Shown: one piece after another, positions 52,932-64,000 of the stretch
Layout of the letters: each line of letters opens with the position of its first letter
Numbering within the stretch: the stretch's first letter is position 1
Notes under the pieces: generated by a model
What the model was told of the DNA's origin: nothing
The model's database searches: none
The model's input: the letters and a program-made list of their open reading frames with translations, nothing else
Assembly (NCBI GenBank): GCA_009746045.1
Contig: RPFO01001239.1
Location: forward strand, 20,001-84,000
Direction: 5' to 3'
From: Mesostigma viride
Lineage: Eukaryota; Streptophyta; Mesostigmatophyceae; Mesostigmatales; Mesostigmataceae
Length of the DNA: 64,000 bases
Position numbers and translations under genes: made by a program

Positions 52932-55900
52932 CCAGCCCATTTTTCCCGAGCAGTCACATCCCCATGTGATTTTCAATCAGAACCACACTTAGCCTGTCCG
53001 CACCCACAACTGATGCCATTTCACAACAACTACTCGTCATCACCTCTCGACATAACATTATGTAACTGTCACATGACACACCATTAACTCCTCAAGCAAA
53101 ACCAAGACCCACAAATAAACACTGTTGGTCACAACCATGCATACCAAACAAAGACAATAAGCGAGAATCAATGAGACAACCAAGATAACCAAAATCAACA
53201 TCACTTGGCTATAACGGTATCACTTGTCAACTACGCATCACTAAATGTATCAAGGAGACAACCAGCGCAGGCCAGAAATCATATATGCATACGCATTGAC
53301 ATTATCCAACATGGATCTGCCACCACCACACATCAGCATACTCAGCTTCAACATTGCACAGATCATCTGCACACACCACACAAAATAATACGAGCCAGAA
53401 CATTATGTACTAGGGGAGTGCCAACCCCGTTATCAGGCGCCCATTGATGCCCTGCTCATATTATCAGCATGTGCTAGAAAGTCATGTAAGCAAGCGAGAA
53501 TACAAGACTGGTCCACCAAGACCATCTGTGCCACTGACCTCATCAACACTCAATCACTTTACGCCAGGCACTAGGAATCACACCGCCACCTTTGCGGCTT
53601 TGCCAGGTCAACCAGGTGAGTCATTTGCCCACTGCCCACCAGACGATCCTTCCTGGACCAAAGTACCCGACTTCCCACGTACCCGAATAAAACGAACATG
53701 AGCTGACACGGACCCGTGGGGTCAATACCACACTGACCATCAAGAGAGAAGCAAGAAATGAATCAAGAACTCAGGTACTCAGACCTGTTCAGCAATCAGA
53801 TTTGCAGTGCCACATTATCCAGTAGGCTTGATATTACCGGCACACACTCCCAAGGCCTTCCTGGCCCATGCCCTTGCCTGCGGCCTCCCCAACGCCAAGG
53901 CACACTCTGCAAGTAGTTCACACTGACTATCAACAAGCCATACGGTCACAGAACACATTCCCTCACTCCCATAAAGTAGACACCACTCACAAGGACATCC
54001 AACTCCAATGACATGCTCTCACCAGCATCCATGCTTTGTCCACATAACATTCATCGCGGCCCCCAAATATACACCACACCATCTACTCAGGCCACAAAAG
54101 TTTAGGGCAAACTGCCCACCATATTCCCGTTAAACTCAGACCTGCTCACATAGCCTCACTCTTATAGGAAATGTCACATATTGATGCATATCAATTGGGT
54201 GATTTCAGCCAATTCACTCGTTTGCACGTTTGGATGCCTATGTCAAAACTATTTACGATCATCTCACAGCTCACAGCACCACATCATATGCAACAAGGAC
54301 CATCACTGAATGAGACAACTCAAAACTGTGTGCATAATTCACATGCATCATGCAACACTGATCCTATGCCCACATACCCATCCTCACAAGGTGCTTCGCT
54401 CATAAAACCATCATGCTGCGGAAGACCCTCGACACATCTACATTCCCGTGCATCTAAGCACATCCAGTGCCCACAACAAGCATACCCCGCCTGCGGCATG
54501 CACCACGCACTGCCGGCCCGCGGTGTAAAATCCCAGGCGTCATCTCCTTCCGCCTCATCATCAACACGTCTCTCCAAAGCGTGTATCCTCGCCTGTGGTT
54601 GATGCACCTTGCACCACCAGCCCGCGAATTGAGCGCCATCGGCTAGTGCCCGAGCACTACCGGACCCCGCGCTCCCTTGCCTTCAGTAGGTGTCACAGCA
54701 CCTCTGGTCCGCAAGACCCCAGCAGTCGCTTCATACCGGGCAAGTATGAGCCTCGCAGACTGCTCGCATTACCATCAGCAAGTGGGGCAACCCCCGAAAT
54801 GCCTAGGTACTCTAGCCGTACTGCCCCCGGATTTGGGCAACCCCTCATCCAGCAGAAGTGGCAAGTAGGGTAGCTAGTCCTACTCTCACCACCCAAGTCA
54901 GCTTCCAAGCAGGGTTTCCCCCTCCTCAACATCAGGCATCAGCCTATGTCCTGTTCACCATCTGTCGCGGGGAGTGTGTCAGGGCCACCGTCTCCCCATG
55001 GTGCTGCTGGAGCTGAACTTCCCAGGCTAGGCACACACGTTCAGCTCTGCTGTTGTCAAGCATTATTGAGCCTGAACACAACGACCAGGGCGCGCGCATG
55101 ACTCCACTCATGCTCCCCATTGGTCCCGCACCACAGACCCACTGCTTGGCAACATAAATATATCGGGGCATGTACACCACGGGTGCAGATCCGTTCATCA
55201 CCAGACCAAGTATCTGTCTGCTAGCTCCCATCTCTGAACAACCCAAACCAGTGTCATGGTCACAGCCACCGTTCCAGAACAATACCAACTGCGCAAAACC
55301 CGAATTGTTACCAAACGCTCATGAGGTACTTCTACGCCCGCAAAACAGTACAATTCCCAACGCTTTCCTTTTATTAAGGAGTAAAATGTGCGTTTGACCG
55401 ACCAACACGAGCATAAGGACGCGTGAAGTGACACGCCACGGAGCTAACGCACCACGATGGGTTGGTTTAGAAGAAAAGGTCGTTGGCGGAGAGGAGACAC
55501 AGCAAGTTCACACAAGCAACACCTGACTGCAGTTACCACCGCCAAATCAGTACCTGCACTAGTAACCCCACCTGATCGCTGGTACCCAAAACGTTGTCAC
55601 TCACAGCACCGGCACCTTAGGGAACAATACCACAGAGATTAGCTGCACGCCCAGAGAGGTACTGTGTGATGAATCAGACACCGATCTCAATCTGCCACCC
55701 ATGCCCCACCAAGCGTCCGGATACTAAGTGGGACAACTTTGTCTGTGGTGGGCCCCCTTTTAGTGTACTCAATTCCAAGCTCCCATTTCTTCCTCGTTCC
55801 CAAGGGTAGCTTCCCCCGCTCACAGCTCCCTTTGCCCCAGGCGGGACCCTCCTACATGCAAGCTCCAGCGGGATGCCCCCCTTTCTGTGCACACCCGCGA

Positions 55901-58239
55901 GCGATCTCTCCATGGACCGAGCTGCTGCCTGGGCAACCGAGAAGGGACTAAGTCTCGGTGGGTCAGACCTAACATGCCCCCTTCAACATGAGCATGCAAG
56001 TCCGCAGTGAACGCCATCAACCGGCACGCACCTTGACCTTAAATCGGCACGCACCATCTGACCTTCAACCCCAAACATATCCAGAGCACACTCACCAAGT
56101 TCCCTTCTAGAGGTCTGCACTGGCACAATCAAAAGGTGCCGCCAATGACTCAACATCATGCCACAGCACAGGCCATTCACATCAGAATTCAACTCCATGG
56201 AAGCTCGGGCACACAAATTACAACCAAGGCATTTTAGGCTATTCCCGCTCCAATCCCAGTAGAGGCAACCTGACCCAGACTATGCACAAATGGGCTGTTA
56301 GTCTGCTACTGTTGCCTCCTCCCACATCTATAGAAGTAGTCGGTGCATGGACAGAGCTCAAAGCAAGAGGACACGGGATAATGCCACTGTCAGGCCAGCA
56401 ATCCCTCTGCCAGCCCCTGTCAGGCACATCTAACAGGCCTGTAAGCTATCACATGAATGAACAACGCACATCCTGTCCACATCAAGCCCAATGGAACCTC
56501 CGCATGATACGCACTGCCTGAAAGAAACGCCATACACAAGTCACACGCCACTGCAACCTTGCTTAGCGGGTCACCATCCCACAACCCATTCAAATGTGCA
56601 ATCTCAGCTTAGACACCGCCTTGCAACTTCGTCAGATGTAGAGGCAAACTCTATCATCAACTCATGGACAGCACGGAGCAACCCTAGCCACAAAAAACAG
56701 ATGAAAAACCACAGATGAAAAAACAGAGAGAACCCATCGGAGGAAGTCTTTAGAGAAAACACGCCCCCTTCCCAGGTTTATAAAAGACAAAGACACTTAG
56801 TCCAAGTAAGTCTCCAGTCATTGACACATAGAAAAACAGCGTGGGACATCTCATCACTGTCCGCTCATAAACAACTGCCTCCATCCCAGCTGCCCAACCA
56901 TAACCGGCAGCCACAAACATTAGCATGCCACACAGAGGCACCACGCATCATCCAACGAGCGCCAAGCGACAAGTGTGACAGCCACTCATTCATTCACAAA
57001 TTCTAAATAATCACCACATGGCATGTTCAAGTAGAGCGTCACACATACTCCCCGATAACACAAGGCTCACTTGACTCAGTGATACAGTTTCGTTCTCGGA
57101 TTCCACTGCACCAATATTGCCCCAGCGGGCAGGATGCACCACGGCTGGTTCAGCCAGACCACCATACCCAGTCACACACGAGTTAATGCCAGTGCCTCTC
57201 ACAATCATCATCACCACTGGTATCCCAACTCTCTGTCCAGCAGGGCACAGCCCAACACTGCGCATGCGCATGTGGTAAAAATGCAACCGTTACCTGGGAG
57301 AACGCTGAACAGCGCAGCCAGTACACTGTTCTTGACATGGCTGAAATGGAGAACAGAACACTAAGAGCAGGCACACTCAGCGGCCCTCAGTTGGCAAAAG
57401 CGTCCCAAAGCCGGTAGCACATAGCTCATGGTGCTGCAAACAAGGAACAAGATGAAGCAAGCCTCTTCTCGGTACATGCAACTTTCATCACATGCATAAA
57501 CTTTATTTGAGTACGCTTAGCACCCAGGCTGAGAAGGAAGCCACCAGCCGAATCAAAAGAACAATTATACATTGCAAGTCGTCATGGACTTGCTCCGGAG
57601 TACTAGCAATTTCGGCGCAGAAGAAGCGCAGATAACGTCAAATAACAGACTTTTGTAACACACACAGAGCCTACGTTTCCTGCACAAAGACTTGCCCATA
57701 TGCAACCACAACGTCTCGAGACAAGACAATAGCAGGTGCCCAGTTGACGCAGAGAAATAGCTAGCATACTGCATGCAGCAAGTAACGACCCAAGAAAACT
57801 GCATTCCGACAATCAGCATGACGAGCATGACCCACAAGAGATCACCTCAGTCTATTCCGTTTGAGATACACAGCACACAGTTACGGAATCTATTGCAAAC
57901 TCAATCGACACGGCTATCATAATAAATCCATTAGCATTCTTAAAGGACAAGCGCACAGAGAGAGATTCTGGCGCAATTCAGTCGGTCAGTCGAGACGACC
58001 CGAAATTCCAGGCACATCGCCTACCGAGCTCCGTTTCAGATCGAAGTTGTCGCAGCTTCAAGCAGCCAATCAGGAGTAGCTCGCCAAGATAGCAGAGGAC
58101 ATTTCCTTCGTCACTTCCGTTTACATTACCGCTAGAAAGTGTACAATTCCGTTAGAAATTCCGCATCATTTTCTCTTGGACAAATGCCGCCATGGTCAAC
58201 TGACGCTTTCAGCTAAAACAAGAACCCCAACCTAGTACA
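52932..58239. other. Non-coding interior of the 52381-58793 element
   Basis: No gene recognised in 5.3 kb. Plus-strand composition is strongly A/C-biased; the line 53101-53160, for example, has 46 of 60 bases A or C. A 33-base segment at 53248-53280 is shared with 21558-21590. Confidence 0.6.
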
Positions 58240-58793
58240 TGTTAAATAAAGCATCAATTACAAGCTTAAGGAGTTGGCGAAGATCCTCAAAGATGATGGT
58301 AGTGGGTATTGTGCTCAGATCCATAGCCCGCAGCCCTTAGGCCCGTAGGTGCGCGCGCTCACATGGTGATTGCGCCCCAAAATGTAATGACGGCTGCCTT
58401 TGTGGATCATCACCGCAACGCATCAGCTCAACCACAAGACACACATACCGCGAACTGAAGCTATCAACGCGACGCCACAAAGTACCCAGAAATAGAGCGA
58501 TACCACCGCAAGTAGTAAAACTGCACAAGTACCGGCGCGGCGCCACACACATCGGCCACAGCCGAAAGTACTCAACTTCCGATCACTGACAGACTTCCGC
58601 CCACTCGATTAGTCACAATACCATATCAACACATATTATCCCACATCAGCTCATCAAATACCAACACCAATTAACACAGACAAGATGGGTGAACACAAAC
58701 TTGTATGAATTACCACCAGTTGGTTAATGCACCAATCAACACAGGTTGTTATAGGTTACCCACCAATGTGACTGCGAGCCATAAAAGACAACA
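58240..58793 (-). repeat. Right LTR of the 52381-58793 element
   Basis: 554 bp, differing by a small insertion (ATTAT for AG near 58635) and a C/T change near 58674. Followed by CAGCA. Confidence 0.93.
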
Positions 58794-58909
58794 CAGCAAG
58801 GGTAGTCAAACGCGGCACGCGACGGTACACAAGGGGATCAATAAGGTGGTCATCAGGCACGAGGGACAGTTCCTTGTCCTCGGCTGAGAGCCCTCCTTTC
58901 GTTAAATCA
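58794..58909. other. Flank between LTR element and LTR remnant
   Basis: Starts with the CAGCA duplication. One short frame (THKGINKVVIRHEGQFLVLG-like) reads into a stop at about 58887. It could be the very end of an older retroelement polyprotein, but it is too short to assign. Confidence 0.35.
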
Positions 58910-59045
58910 TGGGACAGGTCCTCACCCACCCCACAGGGCATGCAGTTAAGGCAGGCACGTCAGCTTAGCTCATTTGGGTTTTACCAAAGCTGAGTGGCCA
59001 GCAGCCATGGTGGCGCCGGAGATCATGTGGCACGCAGACGCGACA
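58910..59045 (+). repeat. LTR remnant of the PHD-gypsy family, copy 2
   Basis: TGGGACAGGTCCTCACCC... matches 48591-48728. It diverges after GGCACGCAGACGCGACA at 59045. No purine tract precedes it. Confidence 0.6.
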
Positions 59046-59516
59046 AGGCGGCGTCCCGACCGCGGAGGGTCGTGGCCGCCCGGTGACGACGCCGGGCGGA
59101 CCCGGCCCAGAGCGCACCACCGGCGCTTTGCGAAGTCAACTGGCAGAGGCAGCGGAAGCAAGGCATGTTGTCTTTTGAGATTTGGTCCAGATACGCCCCT
59201 AGCGCCCAGAGGCCAAACAGGCCTCACTGGCACGCTAAGTGGAGCCACAGGCTGCGGGGGGGTTCCAGATTCCACCAACGAATCTCGACCAAGCCCTGAC
59301 GTGCCCATCAGAGTGCGCCCAGTCGTGCCACGTCCCACAGTGCTGGCAGCATGTTCAGAAGAACGATTCAAACGGTCCCCAGCAGAGGGGGTGAGGCCAG
59401 ATGCGCCGCCGGTGCTGATCAAGCAGATTCTGGGAAGCCCTAGCGTGCCCACTAGAGTGCGCCTCCCCAGATCCGTCCTATCCCTAGGAGATTCAGAAAT
59501 TTCGGCAGAATCTCAC
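59046..59516. other. GC-rich spacer
   Basis: An open plus-strand frame crosses it but has no recognisable motif. A duplicated segment (GTGCCCA(C/T)(C/T)AGAGTGCGCC) occurs at about 59302 and 59447. Confidence 0.4.
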
Positions 59517-60645
59517 TTACTCCTTCTTTGCCGGCTCCTTGCCCTTCTCGAGGCGGTTGGAGAGCTCGGCTGCCTTCATGGCGCTCTGCACAGCCAGATG
59601 CCACAGCAGATCCGCATCCTCCTGCAGGGGGAGCATCGCTAATGCTGCCCCCTTCTTGAACCTTTGCATGGTGTCGGCCAGCGTGATCGCCATCAGAATT
59701 TTCATCAGGTATTCGGGGGCCGCCATGTGCTTGACCGCATCGTCCCCCATGTCCCGCGGCAGCCAGCCTAACTCTATGTTCAGAGTGTCCAGCGTGAAGG
59801 CGATCAGACTGGTGGGCCAGGAGCTTGCCCACCTCGGCCCCCTGACCTGTCCAGGTCGGCTTGGTGGCCAGCAGCCAGCCCCTGATGCTCCCCCCCCGCC
59901 ACCGACTCTGCAGACCGCAGAGCGCTCGGCAGCAGGGGCTGCCGCGCTCCGCACTCCACATTCACCGGGGTGGTGTGGAAGGGCAGCTCCACGCCCGGCG
60001 TGCGAGTCTGTCGACCCCCTTGTGCAGCTGTGGCTTGGTCGCTGGTGCCGGCAGGCCGCTCATAACCAAGCAGCCCATTGCAAAAGCCAGAGCGTCGCCA
60101 TCTTCCTCTGCCTGCTGGGCACCGGCCGCGCTGGTTTGAACGCGCCGCCTGAGAGGGCTGGCGGCCTGCCCTGTCGCCAGATCTCCCCGCTCTCCCACCC
60201 GCCAAAAACTGGTCGATGCGTGGGCCCACCCCGGAGCTCACTTGACGATTGTTCCCAGACTCCTTCCGGACTTCGTGCCGGGGCTCCTCCTCCTCCTCGT
60301 AAAACTCCTCTTCGCCGGGGTCCATTAAGGCATCCCGCAGCATGGGAGCGATGGCAGTCTGCATGGTCTCGCTGGGCAGGGGCTCGACATAAAATCCACG
60401 TCGCCTCAAGTATTTCTCGAGGTTGTCGAGTCAGCGACCATCTGGTAGCGCCAGGATACGCTCCGCCCAGCGAGGGCCGCCCCCCAACAAGGCCCTCGCC
60501 CTGAGAGCGATGTCTTTTTGCGAGCCATCCATGGTGACCATACGCGCATTCGATTCAGCCACTCTGCTTCCGGTGGCCTCACCGCCGCCCCAGCCGGTTG
60601 GGCCGCCAAGTCTACTGCATCCTGAAAGACCTCCGCATCGGCCAT
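59517..60645 (-). pseudogene. Frameshifted ORF, Gag-like or unknown
   Basis: It starts at ATG 60645 (MADAEVFQDAVDLAAQPAG). It passes by one-base losses into the frame around 60409-60150 (acidic EEEFYEEEEEPRHEVRKE, then Arg/Gly-rich), and again into 59954-59517. The last part has a helical segment (LDTLNIELGWLPRDMGDDAV, ITLADTMQRFKKGAALAM) and a Lys-rich end (LEKGKEPAKKE). An acidic stretch, a basic Gly/Arg-rich part and a helical end could fit a retroelement Gag or ORF1, but no zinc knuckle is present. I do not recognise the family. Plus-strand frames over it are shadows. Confidence 0.5.
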
Positions 60646-60832
60646 TGCATGGTAGGTTGTTCTATTGGCGCCGTTATTACCTAGGCATATACTGCGTCAC
60701 GAGTTTTGAGTCAAGAAAACGGGTAGGCTCACCGCCATCCCCCTCCCCCTTTATAGAACAATCTCCCCAGCAAGGGGGAGGGGCCACCCCGGGGTGACCT
60801 GTGCCAGAAATAGTTTTTTTCATTTTTTTTTT
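60646..60832. other. Short spacer
   Basis: Pyrimidine-rich with a T10 run near 60820. Nothing else seen. Confidence 0.4.
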
Positions 60833-61867
60833 CTAAAGTCTAGTGGCGAGTACCCTGACCCTAATGGACCATGTAGCACAAGGTAATACGAGCGTTAGCT
60901 CACAAAGGTTGCGGTGGGCCTTCAACACCAGCACGACGGGCCACCAACACTTTGTCCTCTTTGCGGCGGAATTCCACCAGGAGGGGGGCGGAGGGGCCGC
61001 CGAGGCGGCGTGCCTGGTGGATGACAACGTCCTATATGGGCCACCGGCCGAGCTTCCCCAGGAAGGGGTCGCCCCGGAGGTAGGTGCCCAGGCGTGCATT
61101 GTTGACGTTCGCGGGAACGCCTCGAACGACAATGGCTGCACGAGTAAATGGGTCTGTGTATAGCATCCAAGGTGCTGGCCTTGAGCGCTCTTTTGCTTTC
61201 GTTGATGAGCTCCTGAGGATTCTGAAGCGTAGCAGCGTAGGTGGGCTTGGCAGGGTAATGGAGGCGGCGCGTTGTTGCTGGAGCTGTTGGAGAAGCTGCT
61301 GCTGTTGCTGCAGCCCGGCTTGAATATTGGTGATGGCGGATTGAATGGAGGTGTCGGCAGTCGTGGGCTGGGCGTGGTTATGGTAGAGGTGGTTGTGGAC
61401 AGGGGTGATGGCAGCGTCGAGGAGGTAGGGGATGTGATCGAAGCAGGTTTGGGTGACTTGTTTGGCGGCGATGGCGATGGCTGCGGCTGCAGTGGGGTCA
61501 ACTCCCACGTCCCGGGAGGCCACGATGATGGCCTCAAGGGCACTGTCGGAAACACGGGTGCAGGTAGACCAGACTGCGAGACAGTAGTTGCGGTCCCCAG
61601 GGTTGAGGTGGAGGAAATCCGCAAGGTTGGTAATCTGAATTTCTCGGCAGCCAGTTTCTGGATGGTAATGGCAGCAGCATGTGGCAGGCGAAAGATGTTC
61701 TTAACTGGCCAGTTTCCAGGCGAGAATGCAGCAGCTTCCTCAGCAGAAATAGCCTCCTCGAGGGTGTCCATGGCGGGGTCGCTGTTTGGCGGAGCGGTGG
61801 AGTGAAGCAGTCGGATGCACACAGTGGCAACCGGCATATCGTGCGATGAGGTTGCCAACGAAGCCAT
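60833..61867 (-). pseudogene. Decayed ORF, possibly LINE ORF1p-like
   Basis: ATG at 61867 (MASLATSSHDMPVATV). After about 80 residues a one-base loss near 61620 moves the reading to LADFLHLNPGDRNYCLAVWS, then an Ala-rich helical part and a Gln-rich coiled-coil-like stretch (LQQQQQLLQQLQQQ, about 61310). A further frame change gives IVVRGVPANVNNARLGTYLR, an in-frame TAG near 61032, and VVIHQARRLGGPSAPLLVEF followed by RRKEDKVLVARR. The last part resembles in pattern the C-terminal domain of L1-type ORF1 proteins (V-x-G-V-P ... R-x-G ... h-V-x-F ... K-x-x-h). That assignment is tentative. Confidence 0.45.
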
Positions 61868-62818
61868 GGCTTAATCAGCAAGTTGGTGCAGGGCCGCGGA
61901 CGGTTGTGATTGTTGGGATGAATCGTATTCCGCCATATCGAGCTGAAAAAGCTATCCAATAATCCTGTTTGAACGTTCAAATATATGATATATAGTGAAT
62001 GATGGTGTTAGATATAGAGAGTCGTTATGGGGCATACACCAACGCAGTCAAATTAATTAATTTATTAATTAGACTCGTGCTTCCGTTGGGGAGTCACAGA
62101 GCATTAACCCCGATGGATGGATGGGTGGGTGCAAACAGTCCTACCGGTCTAAGCTATCTACATCAGCTACCTACGACATCTATCTAACAGCATTACTAAC
62201 TACAACATCTATCTATACAGCATCACGCTGCACTAGGGGAGCTGTCTGGCGTGCCTCCCGCGGGTTTGCACACGCGGGCGCTTCCCCACAGGGGGGGGCT
62301 CGTTGTCCACAGTCAAAGCTATCGCGTAATCAGCTTCAGGCTACCCCAGGCAACCGTGCATCGCTGACAATGCCCACAGCTTCTTTCCGTGTCCAACTGC
62401 AAACTACATCCAGGTTGTAGTTTCGCGAATGCTTCACAAGGCCTGTCTTCAACCGTTGCAGGAAGATATTCACAGATGGGACAACCATGCCCATTATTAA
62501 CATCCCTGGCACCTCGGACGGAGACGCCAGCCGGGCACCACGCGCCAAGTAAGCGGCCACGTCCTCCGGCGATTTTCCAGGTTCATGCCTGCAAGGGTTA
62601 ATCCACCAGGCAAGCAGATAAAAAACATTGGCAACAACTAGACCTCATGTTCCTCCCAATAATTCATCAGACCGCAGCAAAGAGATGGTGGCTGAGGTTC
62701 TAAGTAATCTAAGATATGCTTTTGAGTAATATTTGCTTTTGGATGTCCCGCACCCCCCCCCAATACGGCCCGCACAAGCGTTGCTTGCAACTGTCGTCAT
62801 ACATGTGTGCGCGCCCCT
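61868..62818. other. Spacer with short CTATCTA repeats
   Basis: No gene recognised. Imperfect (ACATCTATCTA) repeats lie at about 62158-62220. The segment 62062-62104 resembles 44602-44640. Confidence 0.45.
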
Positions 62819-63263
<445 letters not shown>

Positions 63264-64000
63264 CAGTCCAGCTGCTGCGGTTTCTGCTTTGAACAAGGTG
63301 GCACGGGTAGCTCACTTTGTGGGTGCAAACACGGCAACCGCAATCCACATCTCTGGGGGCAGACTGGCAGAGGCTGTGCGAGGCACGAGGGAACGCACTG
63401 CCATTGTACTGCATATCGATACCGCATGATTAATGACTGGAAAGAGCCTGTTCTGTTAGGGACGAGCCTAGGATGGTTATGAGCATACAGCCGTTCATGT
63501 GCGAACCGTCCTCACGGTAGCTCTTGCTGTCCTCTCAGTTGTTGAAGTCAACTATACACTGCATGCTTAGCCCTACGCCATTCTTTTCTCCATGATCAAA
63601 AGACGCATGTGGTGTGTCGGGATGATAGACTCTGGGCAGTTCTGTGCCATGTACCAGCATAAAGAAGAGGCACATGCGGGCCTGCTCTTATCCATCTGGT
63701 GGCAGTGTAAGCCGATTCCTGCCCTGCAATACGCCTCATGATGCAAACCAACTTGACTTGACCTGCTCTGACCGTAGGTTTGACACCATGTCCCACAGTC
63801 GTGTGCATGCTGATGCCCGTAGCAGCACGTGGTTGCAAGCACCACACACTAGACAACCTATGCTGCGTCCACTCACCCCAACAGGAGCCTGTCAGGAGTA
63901 GGTGTTATTCAGTCAGACGTGGGTAGCGTATTGCACTCACCTCAACAGGACCCCTTGGATGTCGGACAAAGGCACGCTGTCGCCGCCATCGACGCCGTCT
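63264..64000. other. Right end, no confident gene
   Basis: A frame open out of the microsatellite reads VARVAHFVGANTATAIHISG, then RLAEAVRGTRERTAIVLHID, and stops at 63429; it could be the last exon of a gene lying to the left. A 48-codon frame at about 63592-63738 also looks protein-like. Both are too short to assign. Confidence 0.3.

Larger units (their letters stand above)
52381..58793 (-). mobile_element. LTR retrotransposon without recognisable coding, 6.4 kb
   Basis: LTRs lie at 52381-52931 and 58240-58793 (551 and 554 bp), TGTT...AACA, with the 5-bp duplication CAGCA (52376-52380 and 58794-58798). The purine tract GGGAAAAATGGGCTGG on the minus strand next to the left LTR suggests minus orientation. 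I see only a few LTR differences, so insertion is recent. The 5.3-kb interior has no ORF above about 145 codons and no retroviral motif that I can find on either strand. The plus strand is markedly A+C-rich. This fits a large non-autonomous LTR element (LARD-like) moved in trans. No standard primer-binding site was found. Confidence 0.9.

Noticed and set aside
53444-57364. Small ORFs of 60-143 codons inside the LARD-like element
   Set aside because: They are scattered on both strands with no shared order, motif or start context; expected by chance in A/C-rich DNA.
59539-60504. 321-codon plus-strand ORF
   Set aside because: The opposite strand carries more protein-like sequence with consistent one-base frame breaks; the plus frame has no motif and an odd Pro/Arg/Ser composition.

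Overview
The window reads as a repeat-dense stretch of a eukaryotic nuclear genome, most likely a green alga (chlorophyte). The reasons are: Ty1/copia-like and Ty3/gypsy-like LTR retrotransposons; a LINE with a restriction-like endonuclease; two small elements with split direct repeats like the PAT/TOC1-type DIRS elements known from volvocine algae; GC-rich coding DNA beside AT-rich spacers; and many micro- and minisatellites. There are no operons, no convincing host housekeeping gene, and no rRNA or tRNA gene. The assignment to green algae is an inference.

Layout. 1-1186: spacer with 27-bp and 7-bp tandem repeats. 1187-9292: LTR retrotransposon on the minus strand with young 779-bp LTRs and a decayed interior (traces of gag and gypsy-type RNase H). 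9733-10604: broken copia pieces. 10660-18487: complete copia-like element (copia-1, plus strand), inserted in a ~0.63-kb repeat whose uninterrupted copy lies at 19861-20486. 22274-24405: PAT-like split-repeat element. 24548-25594: decayed unknown ORF. 25920-26104: LINE 3' fragment. 26108-27020: array of 170-bp monomers. 27021-40826: full-length LINE (PHD, RING-H2, C2H2, RT, CCHC, endonuclease), split by a nested copia-like element (copia-2, minus strand, 29657-38049). 40837-42003: 5'-truncated LINE copy, tail to tail with the first. 42706-44090: third copia-like gag, decayed. 44331-44529: decamer array next to palindromes. 45187-46057: unknown ORF. 46284-47420: ~165-bp repeats. 47541-48556: gypsy integrase tail with a PHD finger. 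49890-52224: second PAT-like element, inverted. 52381-58793: LTR element with no recognisable coding. 59517-61867: two decayed minus-strand ORFs. 62819-63263: long GT/GA microsatellite.

How the parts work together. The coding content is almost entirely selfish. copia-1 and copia-2 share an architecture I do not recognise from the standard families: an extra 5' ORF, then gag, then an in-frame UGA followed by CU, then a pol ordered integrase - protease-like - RT - RNase H (not PR-INT-RT-RH), with HGDD at the RT active site. The two long LTR elements without ORFs look like passengers mobilised in trans, and the PAT-like elements are also non-autonomous. Nearly every break in the younger ORFs is a loss of one base, several at homopolymers. 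This looks like long-read consensus error, so several 'pseudogenes' may be intact in the real genome.
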